DNA of 64,000 bases, from contig NZ_KQ949078.1 in NCBI RefSeq assembly GCF_001514305.1, positions 183,097 to 247,096 on the forward strand, written 5' to 3'. This DNA is from Streptomyces dysideae (lineage in GTDB: Bacteria; Actinomycetota; Actinomycetes; Streptomycetales; Streptomycetaceae). This document shows positions 18,001 through 26,543 of this stretch, in pieces. The translations under genes and the position numbers were made by a program. The notes below the pieces were generated by a model. That model made no database searches and had not been told where the DNA came from. It saw only the letters and a list, made by a program, of their open reading frames with translations. The first letter of the stretch is position 1; every line of letters begins with the position of its first letter.

Positions 18001-18687
18001 TCAGCCGTCCGACTCGAGTGCGATCTTCGAGAGGAGAGCGGCGAGTTCTACCGGCTTCGACAGGAACGGCGAGTGGTCGCCCGCGATCCGGCGGACCTCG
18101 TTGGACCTTTCCGCCAGCACCTGCTGGGCCTGAGCAGGCAGAGCCTGGTCGTCCTCGCAGACGATGTACGTCGACGGGACGGTGTGCCACGCCGCCTGGG
18201 TCAGGACGTCCCAGAAGGACTTCGTGCTCTGCGGCACCAGCCGCTTGGCCGCCTCCTCGGCCTCGGACCGGGGCACGCCACCGTAGAACATCGTGATCGG
18301 GTCGTTCGGCACGGGCTCGAATGAGCGCGGCTCCGGCGGAAGAGGCGTGCCGGCGAAGCCGAAGAGGCTCTCACCGACGTCGAGTTGGAGTGCCGCCAGG
18401 TAGACGATGCGCGACACGTTCCCCGCCTCGGCGGCGGCCTGGCTCACTGGTACGCCGCCGTATGAATGCGCGACGACCACCACTGAGCCGTCGATGAGCT
18501 TCAGCTCTTCAAGTACCGCGTGCGCGTCGTCAGGCATGCCGGCCCGCCCGCCGGCGCTCGGCAGGTCGATCGCCCGAGTCCGCCACCCGGCGGCCTCCAG
18601 CACCGACCTCAGTTTCTCCCAGCACCACGCGCCGTGCCATGCCCCATGCACCAGGAGCAAAGTCGGACGGGAAACCCCATCAGCCAC
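18001..18687 (-). CDS. Alpha/beta hydrolase of the esterase/hydroxynitrile-lyase-like group
   Basis: The GTG at 18687 is preferred because codon content upstream is not typical, giving 228 residues. The oxyanion region is LLVHGAWHGAWCWEKL, the nucleophile elbow VVVAHSYGG (Ser), the acid ICEDD-like IVCEDDQALP, and the catalytic His GDHSPFLSKP. This pattern is that of the plant MES/HNL-like bacterial esterases. It probably hydrolyses a small ester in the cytoplasm. It is upstream of the flavoenzyme gene and likely in one transcript with it, so the two may act on related aromatic substrates; that link is inference from adjacency. Confidence 0.88.
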   Translation of the reverse strand: MADGVSRPTLLLVHGAWHGAWCWEKLRSVLEAAGWRTRAIDLPSAGGRAGMPDDAHAVLEELKLIDGSVVVVAHSYGGVPVSQAAAEAGNVSRIVYLAALQLDVGESLFGFAGTPLPPEPRSFEPVPNDPITMFYGGVPRSEAEEAAKRLVPQSTKSFWDVLTQAAWHTVPSTYIVCEDDQALPAQAQQVLAERSNEVRRIAGDHSPFLSKPVELAALLSKIALESDG

Positions 18688-18736
18688 GAAGAGTCCACTT
18701 TCAGATCGGTCAGAAGAGCCAGGCGCCCAGCGGCCC

Positions 18737-18778
18737 TCATGGAGGACCCTAAAGGTGATCAGACATAGTGTCCAACGC
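18737..18778 (-). promoter_or_regulatory. Putative promoter with GACA-N3-TGTC operator
   Basis: On the minus strand TTGGAC and TAGGGT are separated by 18 bases. GACATAGTGTC (18762-18772) overlaps the -35 element, as in the region upstream of the LAL regulator (6661-6671), where GTTGGACA also precedes the three-base spacer. Confidence 0.4.
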
Positions 18779-18947
18779 AGTGTGCAACTCGGAGTTCGCC
18801 GAACTGCGGGACGAGCGTTGACCACTACGCGCCCCTGGAACAGGGGCAGTTACGCAAGCTCCTCCGCCAGGTGGCCGCGCCACCTGGCCGAGCTCGCCAC
18901 ACCGGCCGCCCGCAGCGGTTCTGAACGCGGGCCGGTGGTCGACTTTG

Positions 18948-19265
18948 TCATTCGCCCGGGATCTCGCCGATCTTGTCGACAACGCCGACGTCCAGCAGTG
19001 CCACCTCGTCGGATCCGAGGTAGTGGAGCGTCTTGCGGTCGAAGACCCACAGGTCACGGTCGTCGCCGTCTCTGAAGGCAAGCCCGATGCCGCGCCGACC
19101 GGCCGCGTCCTCGGCATGCTCGGCCACGGAGACGCCGGGGATCCTGGCGGCGGCGCGACAGAGGGCCGCATCCACCTCGGGCGGCAATGTCGCCTGGTTC
19201 AGCATCGCGCCGATGGCCTCCAGCGCCGCCTCCCCATGGGTCGGCCCCTGGACGTCGGAGGGGGC
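18948..19265 (-). pseudogene. CU044_5270-family protein, C-terminal remnant
   Basis: The minus-strand frame ending at 18948 carries LPPEVDAALCRAAARIPGVS and AEDAAGRRGIGLAF, then LWVFDRKTLHYLGSDEV. These match the C-terminal part of the actinobacterial CU044_5270 family, which normally is about 300-400 residues with a membrane anchor. Upstream of EAALEAIGAMLNQA the frame becomes unrelated. The gene lacks its front half and any start, so it is a remnant. Confidence 0.6.
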
Positions 19266-19364
19266 GGAACCCCGGCAGGGTGTGCCGTGTGCCGCGTGCC
19301 GGTCCCGAGTATCGATACCTATGCGCGGATCAACCCTGACTGCCCCGCCACGGACACCATACCT

Positions 19365-19381
19365 ATGTGATTCGCTCACAT
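19365..19381. promoter_or_regulatory. ATGTGA-N5-TCACAT palindrome upstream of the GlcG-like gene
   Basis: The perfect six-base arms enclose TTCGC. The site is 160 bases before the GTG at 19542, in a lower-GC stretch. It resembles GntR- or Crp/Fnr-type sites, though the spacer does not fit the usual Streptomyces Crp consensus. Confidence 0.4.
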
Positions 19382-19541
19382 CCCTTTCCGGCGTGGTCGG
19401 ATGACGGATTACTCCGCGTGCCGGGCATGGCGAAACATGGATGTCGCAAGGAAGCACCGGCCGGTTCGCAGGAATTCGCGGCAAGCGCCGGAATGGCGCA
19501 ATCGGTCGGCAAAGACGACATCATGTAAGGAGCTGGTCGCA

Positions 19542-19958
19542 GTGCCTGACATTTCGACCGAAGAGGCCCAGCGGGTTCTCTCGGCCGGTGTGCGGACCGC
19601 AGCGGAAATGGCGCTGCCCGTGAACATCGCGGTGTTCGATACCGGAGCGAATCTCAAGACCTTCGTCCGCATGGACGGTGCTCTGCTGGGTTCGGCGGAC
19701 ATCGCGATGGCGAAGGCGCGCACGTCGGCACTGTTCCAGCTGGACTCCGAGGCGCTCTTCGAATACTGCAAGCCGGGCGGTACGTCTTTCGGCCTGGAGA
19801 ACAGCAACGGCGGACTGGTGGTCTTCGCCGGTGGCAAGCCGATTCGCAACGCCGAGGGCGTGGTCGTCGGGGCCGTGGGTGTGTCCGGGGGATCGGTCGC
19901 CCAGGACGCCGAGATCGCCCAGGCGGCGGCCGTCGCGCTCGCTGCCGCGCCGGCCTGA
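19542..19958 (+). CDS. GlcG/HbpS family heme-binding-like protein
   Basis: The GTG at 19542 with AAGGAG about ten bases upstream gives 138 residues. Family hallmarks are an opening helix with EEAQRVLSAGVRTAAEM, then VNIAVFDTGANLKTFVRMDG, AMAKARTSALF and GGKPIRNAEGVVVGAVGVSG. Members bind heme or small ligands; HbpS in Streptomyces is a secreted redox sensor partner. No signal peptide is seen here, so it is probably cytoplasmic. It is upstream of an SDR gene with a 106-base gap on the same strand. Proteins of this family often accompany oxidoreductases. Confidence 0.85.
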   Translation: MPDISTEEAQRVLSAGVRTAAEMALPVNIAVFDTGANLKTFVRMDGALLGSADIAMAKARTSALFQLDSEALFEYCKPGGTSFGLENSNGGLVVFAGGKPIRNAEGVVVGAVGVSGGSVAQDAEIAQAAAVALAAAPA

Positions 19959-20064
19959 GTTTCCGCCCCGGCTGGGGCGTTCTGTGAACCGGTCCTGCTG
20001 ATCGGTTTCTGAAAAATCAACGCCATGGACAAACAACACCAAGCGAAAAGGAATGTGCATCATC

Positions 20065-20871
20065 ATGAGCGGTAAGCGGATTCTGATCACGGGTGCCGGT
20101 TCGGGTTTCGGTGAGGGCGCGGCCATCGGTCTGGCGAAGGAGGGCCACGACGTCATCGCGACGGCCCAGATCTCCCCGCAGGTCGCCGCCCTCCGGCTGA
20201 AGGCGCAGGAACTGGGTCTGGACAACCTGCGCGTGGAGAAGCTGGACATTCTGAACCCGTACGACGTGGCCACGGCGCTCAAGTGGGACATCGACGTCCT
20301 GTTCAGCAACGCCGGTGTCGGTGAGGCCGGTCCGGTCAGCGAGATCCCCGTCGATCTGGTGCGCAAGAACTTCGAGACGAACGTGTTCGCGCCCCTTGAG
20401 CTCGTTCAGAAGTTCGCCCGCAAGTGGATCGACGAGGGCCGGCCGGGCAAGGTGGTGTTCACCTCCTCGATGGGCGGCCTGTTCACCCCGATCGGCTTCG
20501 GCTGCTACGTGTCCACCAAGCACGCGCTCGAGTCCATCGCGGAGGCGCTCCGCGACGAGCTGCGCCCGCACAACATCAAGGTGCAGACCGTCAACCCGGG
20601 TGCCTACCTGACCGGTTTCAACGAGACCATGGCCGAGACGGCCTTCAAGTGGCTCGACGACGAGAAGAACTTCAACAAGCGTGCCGACGTTCAGGCCGGA
20701 TTCGACTCGCTCCTCGGCAATGACGACGGTCGCCTCGACCCCACCGAGATGATCGACGCGATGGTGCGGATCGTGCCCAGCGACACGGGCAAGTTCCGCA
20801 ACGTGGTGCCGGGCTTCGTCGAGGAGATGCTGAAGAAGAGCCAGGCCGAGGCCTGGGACGCCACCATCTAG
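20065..20871 (+). CDS. Short-chain dehydrogenase/reductase
   Basis: From ATG 20065 (AAGGA about 12 bases upstream; ATG 20053 would leave no spacing) the protein has 268 residues. The nucleotide-binding loop is TGAGSGFGEG, the structural motif is SNAG instead of NNAG, and the catalytic residues are Ser in VFTSSMGG and Tyr/Lys in CYVSTKHALE. It is a classical SDR using NAD(P)H on an alcohol or ketone, substrate unknown. Four other intact or broken SDR genes lie within 16 kb, so this is one member of a locally expanded group. It follows the GlcG-like gene on the same strand. Confidence 0.9.
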   Translation: MSGKRILITGAGSGFGEGAAIGLAKEGHDVIATAQISPQVAALRLKAQELGLDNLRVEKLDILNPYDVATALKWDIDVLFSNAGVGEAGPVSEIPVDLVRKNFETNVFAPLELVQKFARKWIDEGRPGKVVFTSSMGGLFTPIGFGCYVSTKHALESIAEALRDELRPHNIKVQTVNPGAYLTGFNETMAETAFKWLDDEKNFNKRADVQAGFDSLLGNDDGRLDPTEMIDAMVRIVPSDTGKFRNVVPGFVEEMLKKSQAEAWDATI

Positions 20872-20917
20872 GTGTTCCGTCCACGAGATCGGTGACGCGG
20901 ATCCCCTCCGAGGCACC

Positions 20918-21430
20918 TTGAAACGGCTGAGGGCCTTCTGGCGCGCTGCGGATTGCCACATCCGCAGCGGCGACCGGAAGGCCCTCATACCGTCCCACCT
21001 GAGGCCCCGGCAGGCCCTTCAGCAGGTGCTCGTCGATCTGATCGAGCTGCATCTGCAGGGCAAAGCAGGACACTGGAATGCCGTGGGTCGCAACTTCCGT
21101 GACCTGCATCTGCAACTCGACGACATCGTCGACACGGCCAGGGAGGCGGCCGACACGGTTGCCGAGCGCATACGGGCGCTCGGTGCCGCAGCGGACGGAC
21201 GTTCCGACATGGTTGCCGCGACCACGACGCTTCCCACCTTTCCCGACGGGGAGCGGGACACCGCAACCGTGGCTGCCCTGCTCGACACCCGCCTCCGCGC
21301 GACGGCGGCGACGCTCAGGCAGGCACGTGACGAGGTGGACGTGGAGGACCCGCCGACCGCTGACCTCCTGCACGCGATCAACGACGACCTGGAAAAGCAC
21401 GCCTGGATGATGCGGGCGGAGAACCGTTGA
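20918..21430 (+). CDS. Dps-like ferritin family protein
   Basis: The C-terminal 140 residues match Dps proteins: LQQVLVDLIELHLQGKAGHW supplies the ferroxidase His, then NFRDLHLQLDDIVDTAREAA the Asp ligands, and LEKHAWMMRAENR the last helix. Dps proteins form 12-mers that oxidise Fe(II) with peroxide and protect DNA. The start is unclear: TTG 20918 gives 170 residues whose first 30 (KRLRAFWRAADCHIRSGD) are unlike the family, and no ribosome site is visible. The gene could therefore be the 3' part of a rearranged Dps gene. Confidence 0.75.
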   Translation: MKRLRAFWRAADCHIRSGDRKALIPSHLRPRQALQQVLVDLIELHLQGKAGHWNAVGRNFRDLHLQLDDIVDTAREAADTVAERIRALGAAADGRSDMVAATTTLPTFPDGERDTATVAALLDTRLRATAATLRQARDEVDVEDPPTADLLHAINDDLEKHAWMMRAENR

Positions 21431-21762
21431 GGGGCGGCCCAGGAGGACACTCCCGTCCGACCTCGTTCCGGCCTGGCGTGAACGGTGGTGTCGGCCAATC
21501 CACCCTGTCCGACCTGCGGAAAAGCGGTAAGTCACTGGCATTGGTGCCGGTCGCAGCCGCGCTGGAGGTCGGCAGCGGCACCCCTAGCACCTTCCGGTTC
21601 GTGCTCAGCGGCGCAGCCACCAGCCGTGGCGCGGTTGACGCGTAGCGGGTGCTGCTCCGCGGCCCGGCTACGGAGGCGGCCTTCCGGGAGGCGGCCGGGG
21701 CCGTTGTTCTTGCGGGGGCCGCCGGTCTCATGGTCCTCGTGACGATGGCCGGCTCGGTGGTA
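21431..21762. other. Non-coding or degenerate region
   Basis: A hydrophobic plus-strand stretch near 21649-21765 (AAGAVVLAGAAGLMVLVTMA) has no credible start and reads like the tail of a transporter. Nothing else is recognisable. It lies between the Dps-like gene and a broken regulator. Confidence 0.35.
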
Positions 21763-22051
21763 CTAATGAGTCGGCGAAGGCCGACCTCGGACGAACAGGT
21801 AAAGGCGCTCGACCGGGGTGAGGCGCAGAATCCTGGCGACCGAGTCCAACAACGCGTTCGACACGTTGGGGCAACGGCCCTGCTCGAAGCGGACGTAGTA
21901 GTCCACACTGATGCCGGCGAGGTCGGCCACCTCTTCCCGCCGAAGCCCGGCACACGGCGCGATCCAGGCCCGAGCGGCAGACCTGCACCTCGGGTGTCAC
22001 CCGGGCACGGCGTGAGCGCAGGAAATCCCGGAGCATCGTGTTGCGGTTCAT
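21763..22051 (-). pseudogene. XRE-family (MmyB-like) regulator, frameshifted and truncated
   Basis: On the minus strand MLRDFLRSRRARVTPE opens as in MmyB-like regulators. A shift near 21955 changes frame, and the other frame then reads GLRREEVADLAGISVDYYVR followed by FEQGRCPNVSNALLDSVARI, which is the HTH. A TAG at 21763-21765 ends it after about 95 residues. The whole ligand-binding half (about 200 residues) is missing. The intact regulator at 26544-27464 belongs to the same family. Confidence 0.75.
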
Positions 22052-22150
22052 CGGGGCCTCCACGCGGCAGGGAAGGGGGGTACTGGCGTGCCCAGGGTGG
22101 TGGCCGTCCGAGGGACAAACGCCTTCCTGTCGCGCATGACCGCCATGTCG

Positions 22151-22450
22151 TCAACTACAGGCATGCCAACTCTTTCGTCGGGCGAGGTCGAGCGGGTGCT
22201 GTCCGCGGGCGTCGCCACTCGAGTTGGCGACGGCGAGGTGCACCCCATGCAGGCCGCCTTCGCCCGGCACGACGCGTTCCAGTGCGGTTACTGCACACCA
22301 GGGCAGATTATGTCCGCGGTCTGCCTCATCGCCGAGGGACGTGCGAACTCGGAGGAGGACATCCGCGAGTTCATGAGCGGAAACATCTGCCGCTGCGGCG
22401 CCTACCCGAACATTCCCGCGGCGATTCGCGAAGTGACAGCGGAAGGTTGA
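22151..22450 (+). pseudogene. Chimeric fragment: GlcG-like start joined to C-terminal [2Fe-2S] domain
   Basis: From ATG 22151 the frame begins like a GlcG/HbpS protein (LSSGEVERVLSAGVA) and after about 25 residues switches to HPMQAAFARHDAFQCGYCTP, the second [2Fe-2S] domain of xanthine-dehydrogenase-type small subunits. From about 22230 to 22482 the DNA is nearly identical to 29470-29721 in the molybdenum hydroxylase operon, including the first codons of the following FAD-subunit gene. The plant-type ferredoxin domain is absent. It is the product of a partial duplication and is probably not functional, although the frame is open from a possible start at 22088. Confidence 0.8.
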
Positions 22451-22482
22451 CGATGCACCCCTTCGAATATGCCCGGCGCTGA

Positions 22483-22809
22483 TGTTTCACGGTGCTCGGC
22501 CCGCGGCCAGGAAGATCTCCCCGTCCGCTCGGAAGCCGTCATGACGCACGCTTGCTGCCTTTCGTCGAGGCACAGCACGGTTGGGCCATTGTCCCTTCGG
22601 GGCTCACCGGCACGGTTCGCGACCGGTCGTGCGGGCTCTCGTCGTGCCACATCGTCGGCCCTGCTCTCGCAGGGATCGTCCAGCCTGCTCGGTGTGCCTG
22701 GTACTGGTTTTCCCAGGGACCGATGCCCAGGAAAAGGCCTCCCTGTATGCCAGGGCTCTCTGTCACGACGATGGATGCCACAAGGCGCCTTCGCACACGA
22801 AAGGCCGCC
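22483..22809. other. Region without recognisable gene
   Basis: No conserved frame could be supported between the duplicated Fe-S fragment and the hairpin before the aldehyde dehydrogenase. A plus-strand segment containing HGWAIVPSGLTG is weakly reminiscent of a LysR effector domain, but too little remains to assign it. Confidence 0.35.
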
Positions 22810-22837
22810 TTCGCCACATGGCCGCCCATGTGGCGAA
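22810..22837. promoter_or_regulatory. 11-bp perfect inverted repeat before the aldehyde dehydrogenase
   Basis: TTCGCCACATG (22810-22820) and CATGTGGCGAA (22827-22837) flank GCCGCC, ending 22 bases before ATG 22860. The position suits an operator or a leader hairpin affecting translation of the aldehyde dehydrogenase mRNA. Confidence 0.5.
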
Positions 22838-22859
22838 CCGCGACTCTGACGGAGACAAC

Positions 22860-24281
22860 ATGCGTGACTACACCAAGCTGTACATCGACGGCGCCTGGCG
22901 CGAGCCCCTCGACGGCGCAGTCGTCGATCTGACCGACCCCGCCACCGGCGAGGTGTCCGGCCGGGTGGCGCTCGGCGGCGAGGCCGACGTCGACCTGGCG
23001 GTCGCCGCGGCCAACCGGGCATTCCCCTCTTTCTCCCGGACCACCCGCCAGGAGCGTATCGACCTGCTGGAGCGGATCGCCGACGAGTACGAGCGGCGCG
23101 CCGAGGACATGGCCCAGGCGGTCACCGCCGAGCTGGGCTGTCCGCTGCCGCTGTCCCGTGCCATGCACGTTGCCGCCGGGCTGATCCAGTTCCGGGCCGC
23201 CGCCCAGGTGCTCAGGACGTTCGCGTTCACCGAAGATCGCAGCACCACCCACATCCGCAAGGACGCCATCGGCGTGGCGGCTCTGATCACTCCGTGGAAC
23301 TTCCCCGCCCTCCAGCCGGCCGGCAAGACCGCCTCGGCGCTGGCGGCCGGCTGCACCGTCGTCCTCAAGCCGGCCCAGCTGGCTTCGTACTCGGCTGTCG
23401 TCCTGGCCGAGATCCTGGAGGCCGCCGGCGTCCCCGCAGGTGTTTTCAACCTCGTCACCGGCCGCGGCTCGGTGATAGGAAACGCGCTTGCCTCGCACCC
23501 CGACGTCGCCGTCGTGTCCTTCACCGGCTCGGGTGAGGCCGCGCTCCAGGTGAACGCCGCCGCGGCCAAGAGCGCCAAGCGCGTGGCCACCGAGCTCGGC
23601 GGCAAGTCGCCGCAGGTGATCATGCCGGATGCGGATCTGGACGTTGCGGTCGACACGGTGCTCACCTGGCTGATGGCCAACACCGGCCAGATCTGCAGTG
23701 CGCCGAGCCGGACCCTGGTGCCGCGCGAGCGGCTGGAGGAGTTCCTGTCGGTGTTGCTCCCGCGGGTCGAGGCGCTCCAGATCGGCGACCCGCGCGCGGA
23801 GGGCACCGACATGGGCCCGCTGATCTCCGGCGAGCAGTGGCGGACCGTCCAGCGCTATGTCCAGACCGGCCTGGATGAGGGTGCCCGGCTGCTCACCGGA
23901 GGCCTGGGCAAGCCGGATGGCCTGGAGAACGGGCACTTCGTCAAGCCCACGGTGTTCTCCGGTGTCACCAACGACATGACCATCGCCCAGGAAGAGATCT
24001 TCGGCCCGGTGATGTCGATCATCACCTACGACACGGTGGACGAGGCTGTCCAGATCGCCAACGACACCCGGTACGGCCTCGCCGGTTATGTCACCGGCAG
24101 CGATCTTGCGGACGCCGCGGACGTCGCATCCCGGATCGAAGCGGGCTACGTGATCATCAACAACGCCGAGTTCGACTGGACCGCCCCCTGGGGCGGCTAC
24201 AAGGAGTCGGGCAACGGCCGCGAATGGGGCCCCGACGGCATGCAGGAGTACCTGGAGACCAAGGTCGTCCTCGGCCGCTGA
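22860..24281 (+). CDS. NAD(P)-dependent aldehyde dehydrogenase
   Basis: The 473-residue protein from ATG 22860 (GGAGA upstream) is a full-length ALDH. Visible motifs are the cofactor strand ITPWNFPALQPAGKTASALA with VVLKPAQLAS, the turn FTGSGEAALQ, the general-base Glu in ATELGGKSPQV, and the nucleophile Cys in NTGQICSAPSR. EEIFGPVMSII and the C-terminal ENGREWG-type segment are also present. It oxidises an aldehyde to a carboxylate in the cytoplasm. The stop is 37 bases before the MFS transporter gene, so the two likely form an operon, and the transporter might carry the related substrate or product. Confidence 0.93.
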   Translation: MRDYTKLYIDGAWREPLDGAVVDLTDPATGEVSGRVALGGEADVDLAVAAANRAFPSFSRTTRQERIDLLERIADEYERRAEDMAQAVTAELGCPLPLSRAMHVAAGLIQFRAAAQVLRTFAFTEDRSTTHIRKDAIGVAALITPWNFPALQPAGKTASALAAGCTVVLKPAQLASYSAVVLAEILEAAGVPAGVFNLVTGRGSVIGNALASHPDVAVVSFTGSGEAALQVNAAAAKSAKRVATELGGKSPQVIMPDADLDVAVDTVLTWLMANTGQICSAPSRTLVPRERLEEFLSVLLPRVEALQIGDPRAEGTDMGPLISGEQWRTVQRYVQTGLDEGARLLTGGLGKPDGLENGHFVKPTVFSGVTNDMTIAQEEIFGPVMSIITYDTVDEAVQIANDTRYGLAGYVTGSDLADAADVASRIEAGYVIINNAEFDWTAPWGGYKESGNGREWGPDGMQEYLETKVVLGR

Positions 24282-24318
24282 CCGCCGACGCTGGATTCCC
24301 ACCGGAGATGGCAAGAAC

Positions 24319-25596
24319 ATGAACGTCGGCAAGCCGACCGCCCTCGAGACCCAGCACCACCGGCCGCACCGCCCCTGGCACTTTCGAACTGTGGTCGGCG
24401 TCGTCTTCGTGGTCATGGCCGCCAGCAGCGCGCCGTCTCCACTGTATGGGCTCTACCAGCAGCAATGGCACTTCGGCACGACCACGTCGACGATCGTCTA
24501 CGCCTGCTACGCCCTCGGTGCGATCCTGACCCTGCTGCTGGCCGGGGGCCTGGCCGAGCACCTGGGCACCCAACGGACGATCGTGATGGCGATGGCCACC
24601 ATCGTCGTCAGCTTCCTCGCGTTCCTCCTTGCCACGGGAGCCTGGGCGCTGTGCCTGGCTCGTCTGATCCAGGGCGTCGCGGTCGGGTTGCTCACCAGCA
24701 GCGCGGGCTCGGCACTGGCCGACCTTCACCGGGACCGCAGTCACCAGGCCGCGGCGGCGGCCAACAGCGCGGCGACCTCGACAGGCATCGCGCTGGGCGC
24801 GGTGTTCTCCGGCCTCGCCGTCCAGTTCGCTCCCGCGCCGCTGGTCACCCCGTTCGTCGTGCTGACCGTCCTGTCCCTCGGCGGTCTCGCCCTGGTGCGG
24901 GCGATTCCCGCCTGGCAGATCGTGCCGGCACGGCTACGGCCCTGGCGCCCCCGGGTGCTGCGGATGGGTGTCGAGCCACGCGGGATCCTGCTCCGGGTGG
25001 CCCCCATCGTGACGGCCGGCTGGGCGGTCGTCGGCCTGTATCTGGCACTGGGGGTCGACCTGGTCGCCGGCCTGCTGCACACCACTGACAGAGCGCTGTC
25101 CTCGCTGGTCATCCTAGTGGTGCAGGGCTGCGGGGGCATCGCTCCGATGCTGCTGCGAAGGCTTGGCGACCGGGCAGCATCGGTAACGGGGTGCGCACTG
25201 CTCGTAGCCGGGGTCGGGGTGTCCGTGATCGGGTTCGACACGGCTCGCGCCCTGCTGTTCTTCTCCGGCGCGGCGATCACCGGCGCGGGCTTCGGCCTGT
25301 CGTTCATGGGCTCCACAAGCACCGTGACGGCGGCGGTGATCGCCGGGGGCCACCCCCAGCTCCTGCCGGGGTTCTTCGCCCTGGCCTACCTGGCGGTGAG
25401 TGTGCCGGTGGTCGCCCTGGGCGCCGCTGCTTCCCGCTTCGGCGTCGCCGCCGCCTTCTCAGGGTTCGGGCTGCTGGTGGCTCTGCTCGCCATGGTTGCA
25501 GGCACCATCGCTGTCCGCCAGCGTCGGCCCGCATCCCAGGCCGGGAAGGGCCGCTGCCGGCCACAGAGAGCAGTAAATGCTGCTCCATCACAGTGA
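24319..25596 (+). CDS. Major facilitator superfamily transporter
   Basis: The 425-residue membrane protein has about twelve hydrophobic segments. After a short His-rich N-terminus, GVVFVVMAASSAPSPLYGLY is the first helix. GGLAEHLGTQRTIVMAMA is the conserved loop 2-3 region of the MFS (G-X3-D/E-X2-G-X-R/K). LARLIQGVAVGLLTSSAGSA is helix 4-5. Many relatives are drug or metabolite exporters driven by proton antiport. It directly follows the aldehyde dehydrogenase and precedes an SDR. Substrate cannot be inferred. Confidence 0.9.
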   Translation: MNVGKPTALETQHHRPHRPWHFRTVVGVVFVVMAASSAPSPLYGLYQQQWHFGTTTSTIVYACYALGAILTLLLAGGLAEHLGTQRTIVMAMATIVVSFLAFLLATGAWALCLARLIQGVAVGLLTSSAGSALADLHRDRSHQAAAAANSAATSTGIALGAVFSGLAVQFAPAPLVTPFVVLTVLSLGGLALVRAIPAWQIVPARLRPWRPRVLRMGVEPRGILLRVAPIVTAGWAVVGLYLALGVDLVAGLLHTTDRALSSLVILVVQGCGGIAPMLLRRLGDRAASVTGCALLVAGVGVSVIGFDTARALLFFSGAAITGAGFGLSFMGSTSTVTAAVIAGGHPQLLPGFFALAYLAVSVPVVALGAAASRFGVAAAFSGFGLLVALLAMVAGTIAVRQRRPASQAGKGRCRPQRAVNAAPSQ

Positions 25597-25651
25597 TACG
25601 AAAATTCGCTACATCTGACCTTCTAACATCGAACAAATGAGAGGTAGTGGC

Positions 25652-26500
25652 ATGTCCACTTGGTTCATCACTGGTGCGTCCCGCGGTTTCGGCCTGGAGA
25701 TCGCACGCCAGGCACTGGAGCGGGGCGACAAGGTCGTGGCGACGGCCCGCAGGCCCCAGGACGTACAGGACGCGCTCTCCCAGTACGGGGACAGCCTGCT
25801 CGCTGTCGCCCTGGACGTCACCGACGAGGCGCAGGCCCGCGAAGCCGTGGAGGCAGCCGTCGAGAAGTTCGGAACGATCGATGTCCTGGTCAACAACGCG
25901 GGACGCGGCGTGCTGGGCGCGGTAGAGGAGACGTCCGACGCAGTGTTCCGCTCGGTTTACGACACCAACGTCTTCGGTCTGGCCAACGTCACCCGCGCCG
26001 TACTGCCGGTCATGCGCCGGCAGAGGTCGGGCCGCGTGCTCAACCTGAGTTCCATCGGAGGCTTCGAGAGCGCAGCGGGCTTCGGCGTCTACTGCTCCAC
26101 CAAGTTCGCCGTGGAGGGCATTTCCGAGGCCATGCGCGCGGAACTGGCACCGCTGGGGATCCAGGTCACGATCGTGGAGCCGGGATACTTCCGCACCGAC
26201 TTCCTCGACGCCACCAGCCTGCACACGGAGGGCCAGCTCATCTCCGACTACGCGGGCACCGCCGGCGCCGTTCGCCAGGCTGTCCCCGGACTCAACCACG
26301 CCCAGCCTGGTGACCCCATCAAGGGAGCCACGGCCATCCTCGCCCTCGCCGACGCTGCGAACCCGCCGCTGCGCGCCCAGCTCGGCAGCGACTGCGCCGC
26401 GGCCATGGACCGTAAGATCGCTCAGCTTCGCGAGGAGACCAACACCTGGCGGGAACTGGCCCTGTCCACCGATCACGACGACGTGACGGTCAGCATCTGA
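25652..26500 (+). CDS. Short-chain dehydrogenase/reductase, regulator-linked
   Basis: Starting at ATG 25652 (GAGAGG seven bases before; ATG 25637 is an alternative) the protein has 282 residues. Motifs: TGASRGFGLE for NADP binding, DVLVNNAGRG, Ser in LNLSSIGGFE, and Tyr/Lys in YCSTKFAVEG. It is closely similar in plan to the SDR at 34925-35773 (same length and ending style). The XRE regulator gene lies 43 bases downstream on the same strand, a pairing often seen in Streptomyces where an MmyB-like regulator controls a neighbouring SDR. Confidence 0.92.
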   Translation: MSTWFITGASRGFGLEIARQALERGDKVVATARRPQDVQDALSQYGDSLLAVALDVTDEAQAREAVEAAVEKFGTIDVLVNNAGRGVLGAVEETSDAVFRSVYDTNVFGLANVTRAVLPVMRRQRSGRVLNLSSIGGFESAAGFGVYCSTKFAVEGISEAMRAELAPLGIQVTIVEPGYFRTDFLDATSLHTEGQLISDYAGTAGAVRQAVPGLNHAQPGDPIKGATAILALADAANPPLRAQLGSDCAAAMDRKIAQLREETNTWRELALSTDHDDVTVSI

Positions 26501-26543
26501 CCCGCCGAATGACGCGCAGGGATCGAACGAGAAGGAGACTGCC

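Noticed and set aside
19365..19381. Crp binding site
   Set aside because: The five-base spacer does not fit the spacing of known streptomycete Crp sites, so only a generic palindrome is reported.
22483..22809. Possible LysR C-terminal fragment (HGWAIVPSGLTG)
   Set aside because: Only a dozen residues resemble the family and the rest of the frame is Arg/Cys/Trp-rich; not enough to call.
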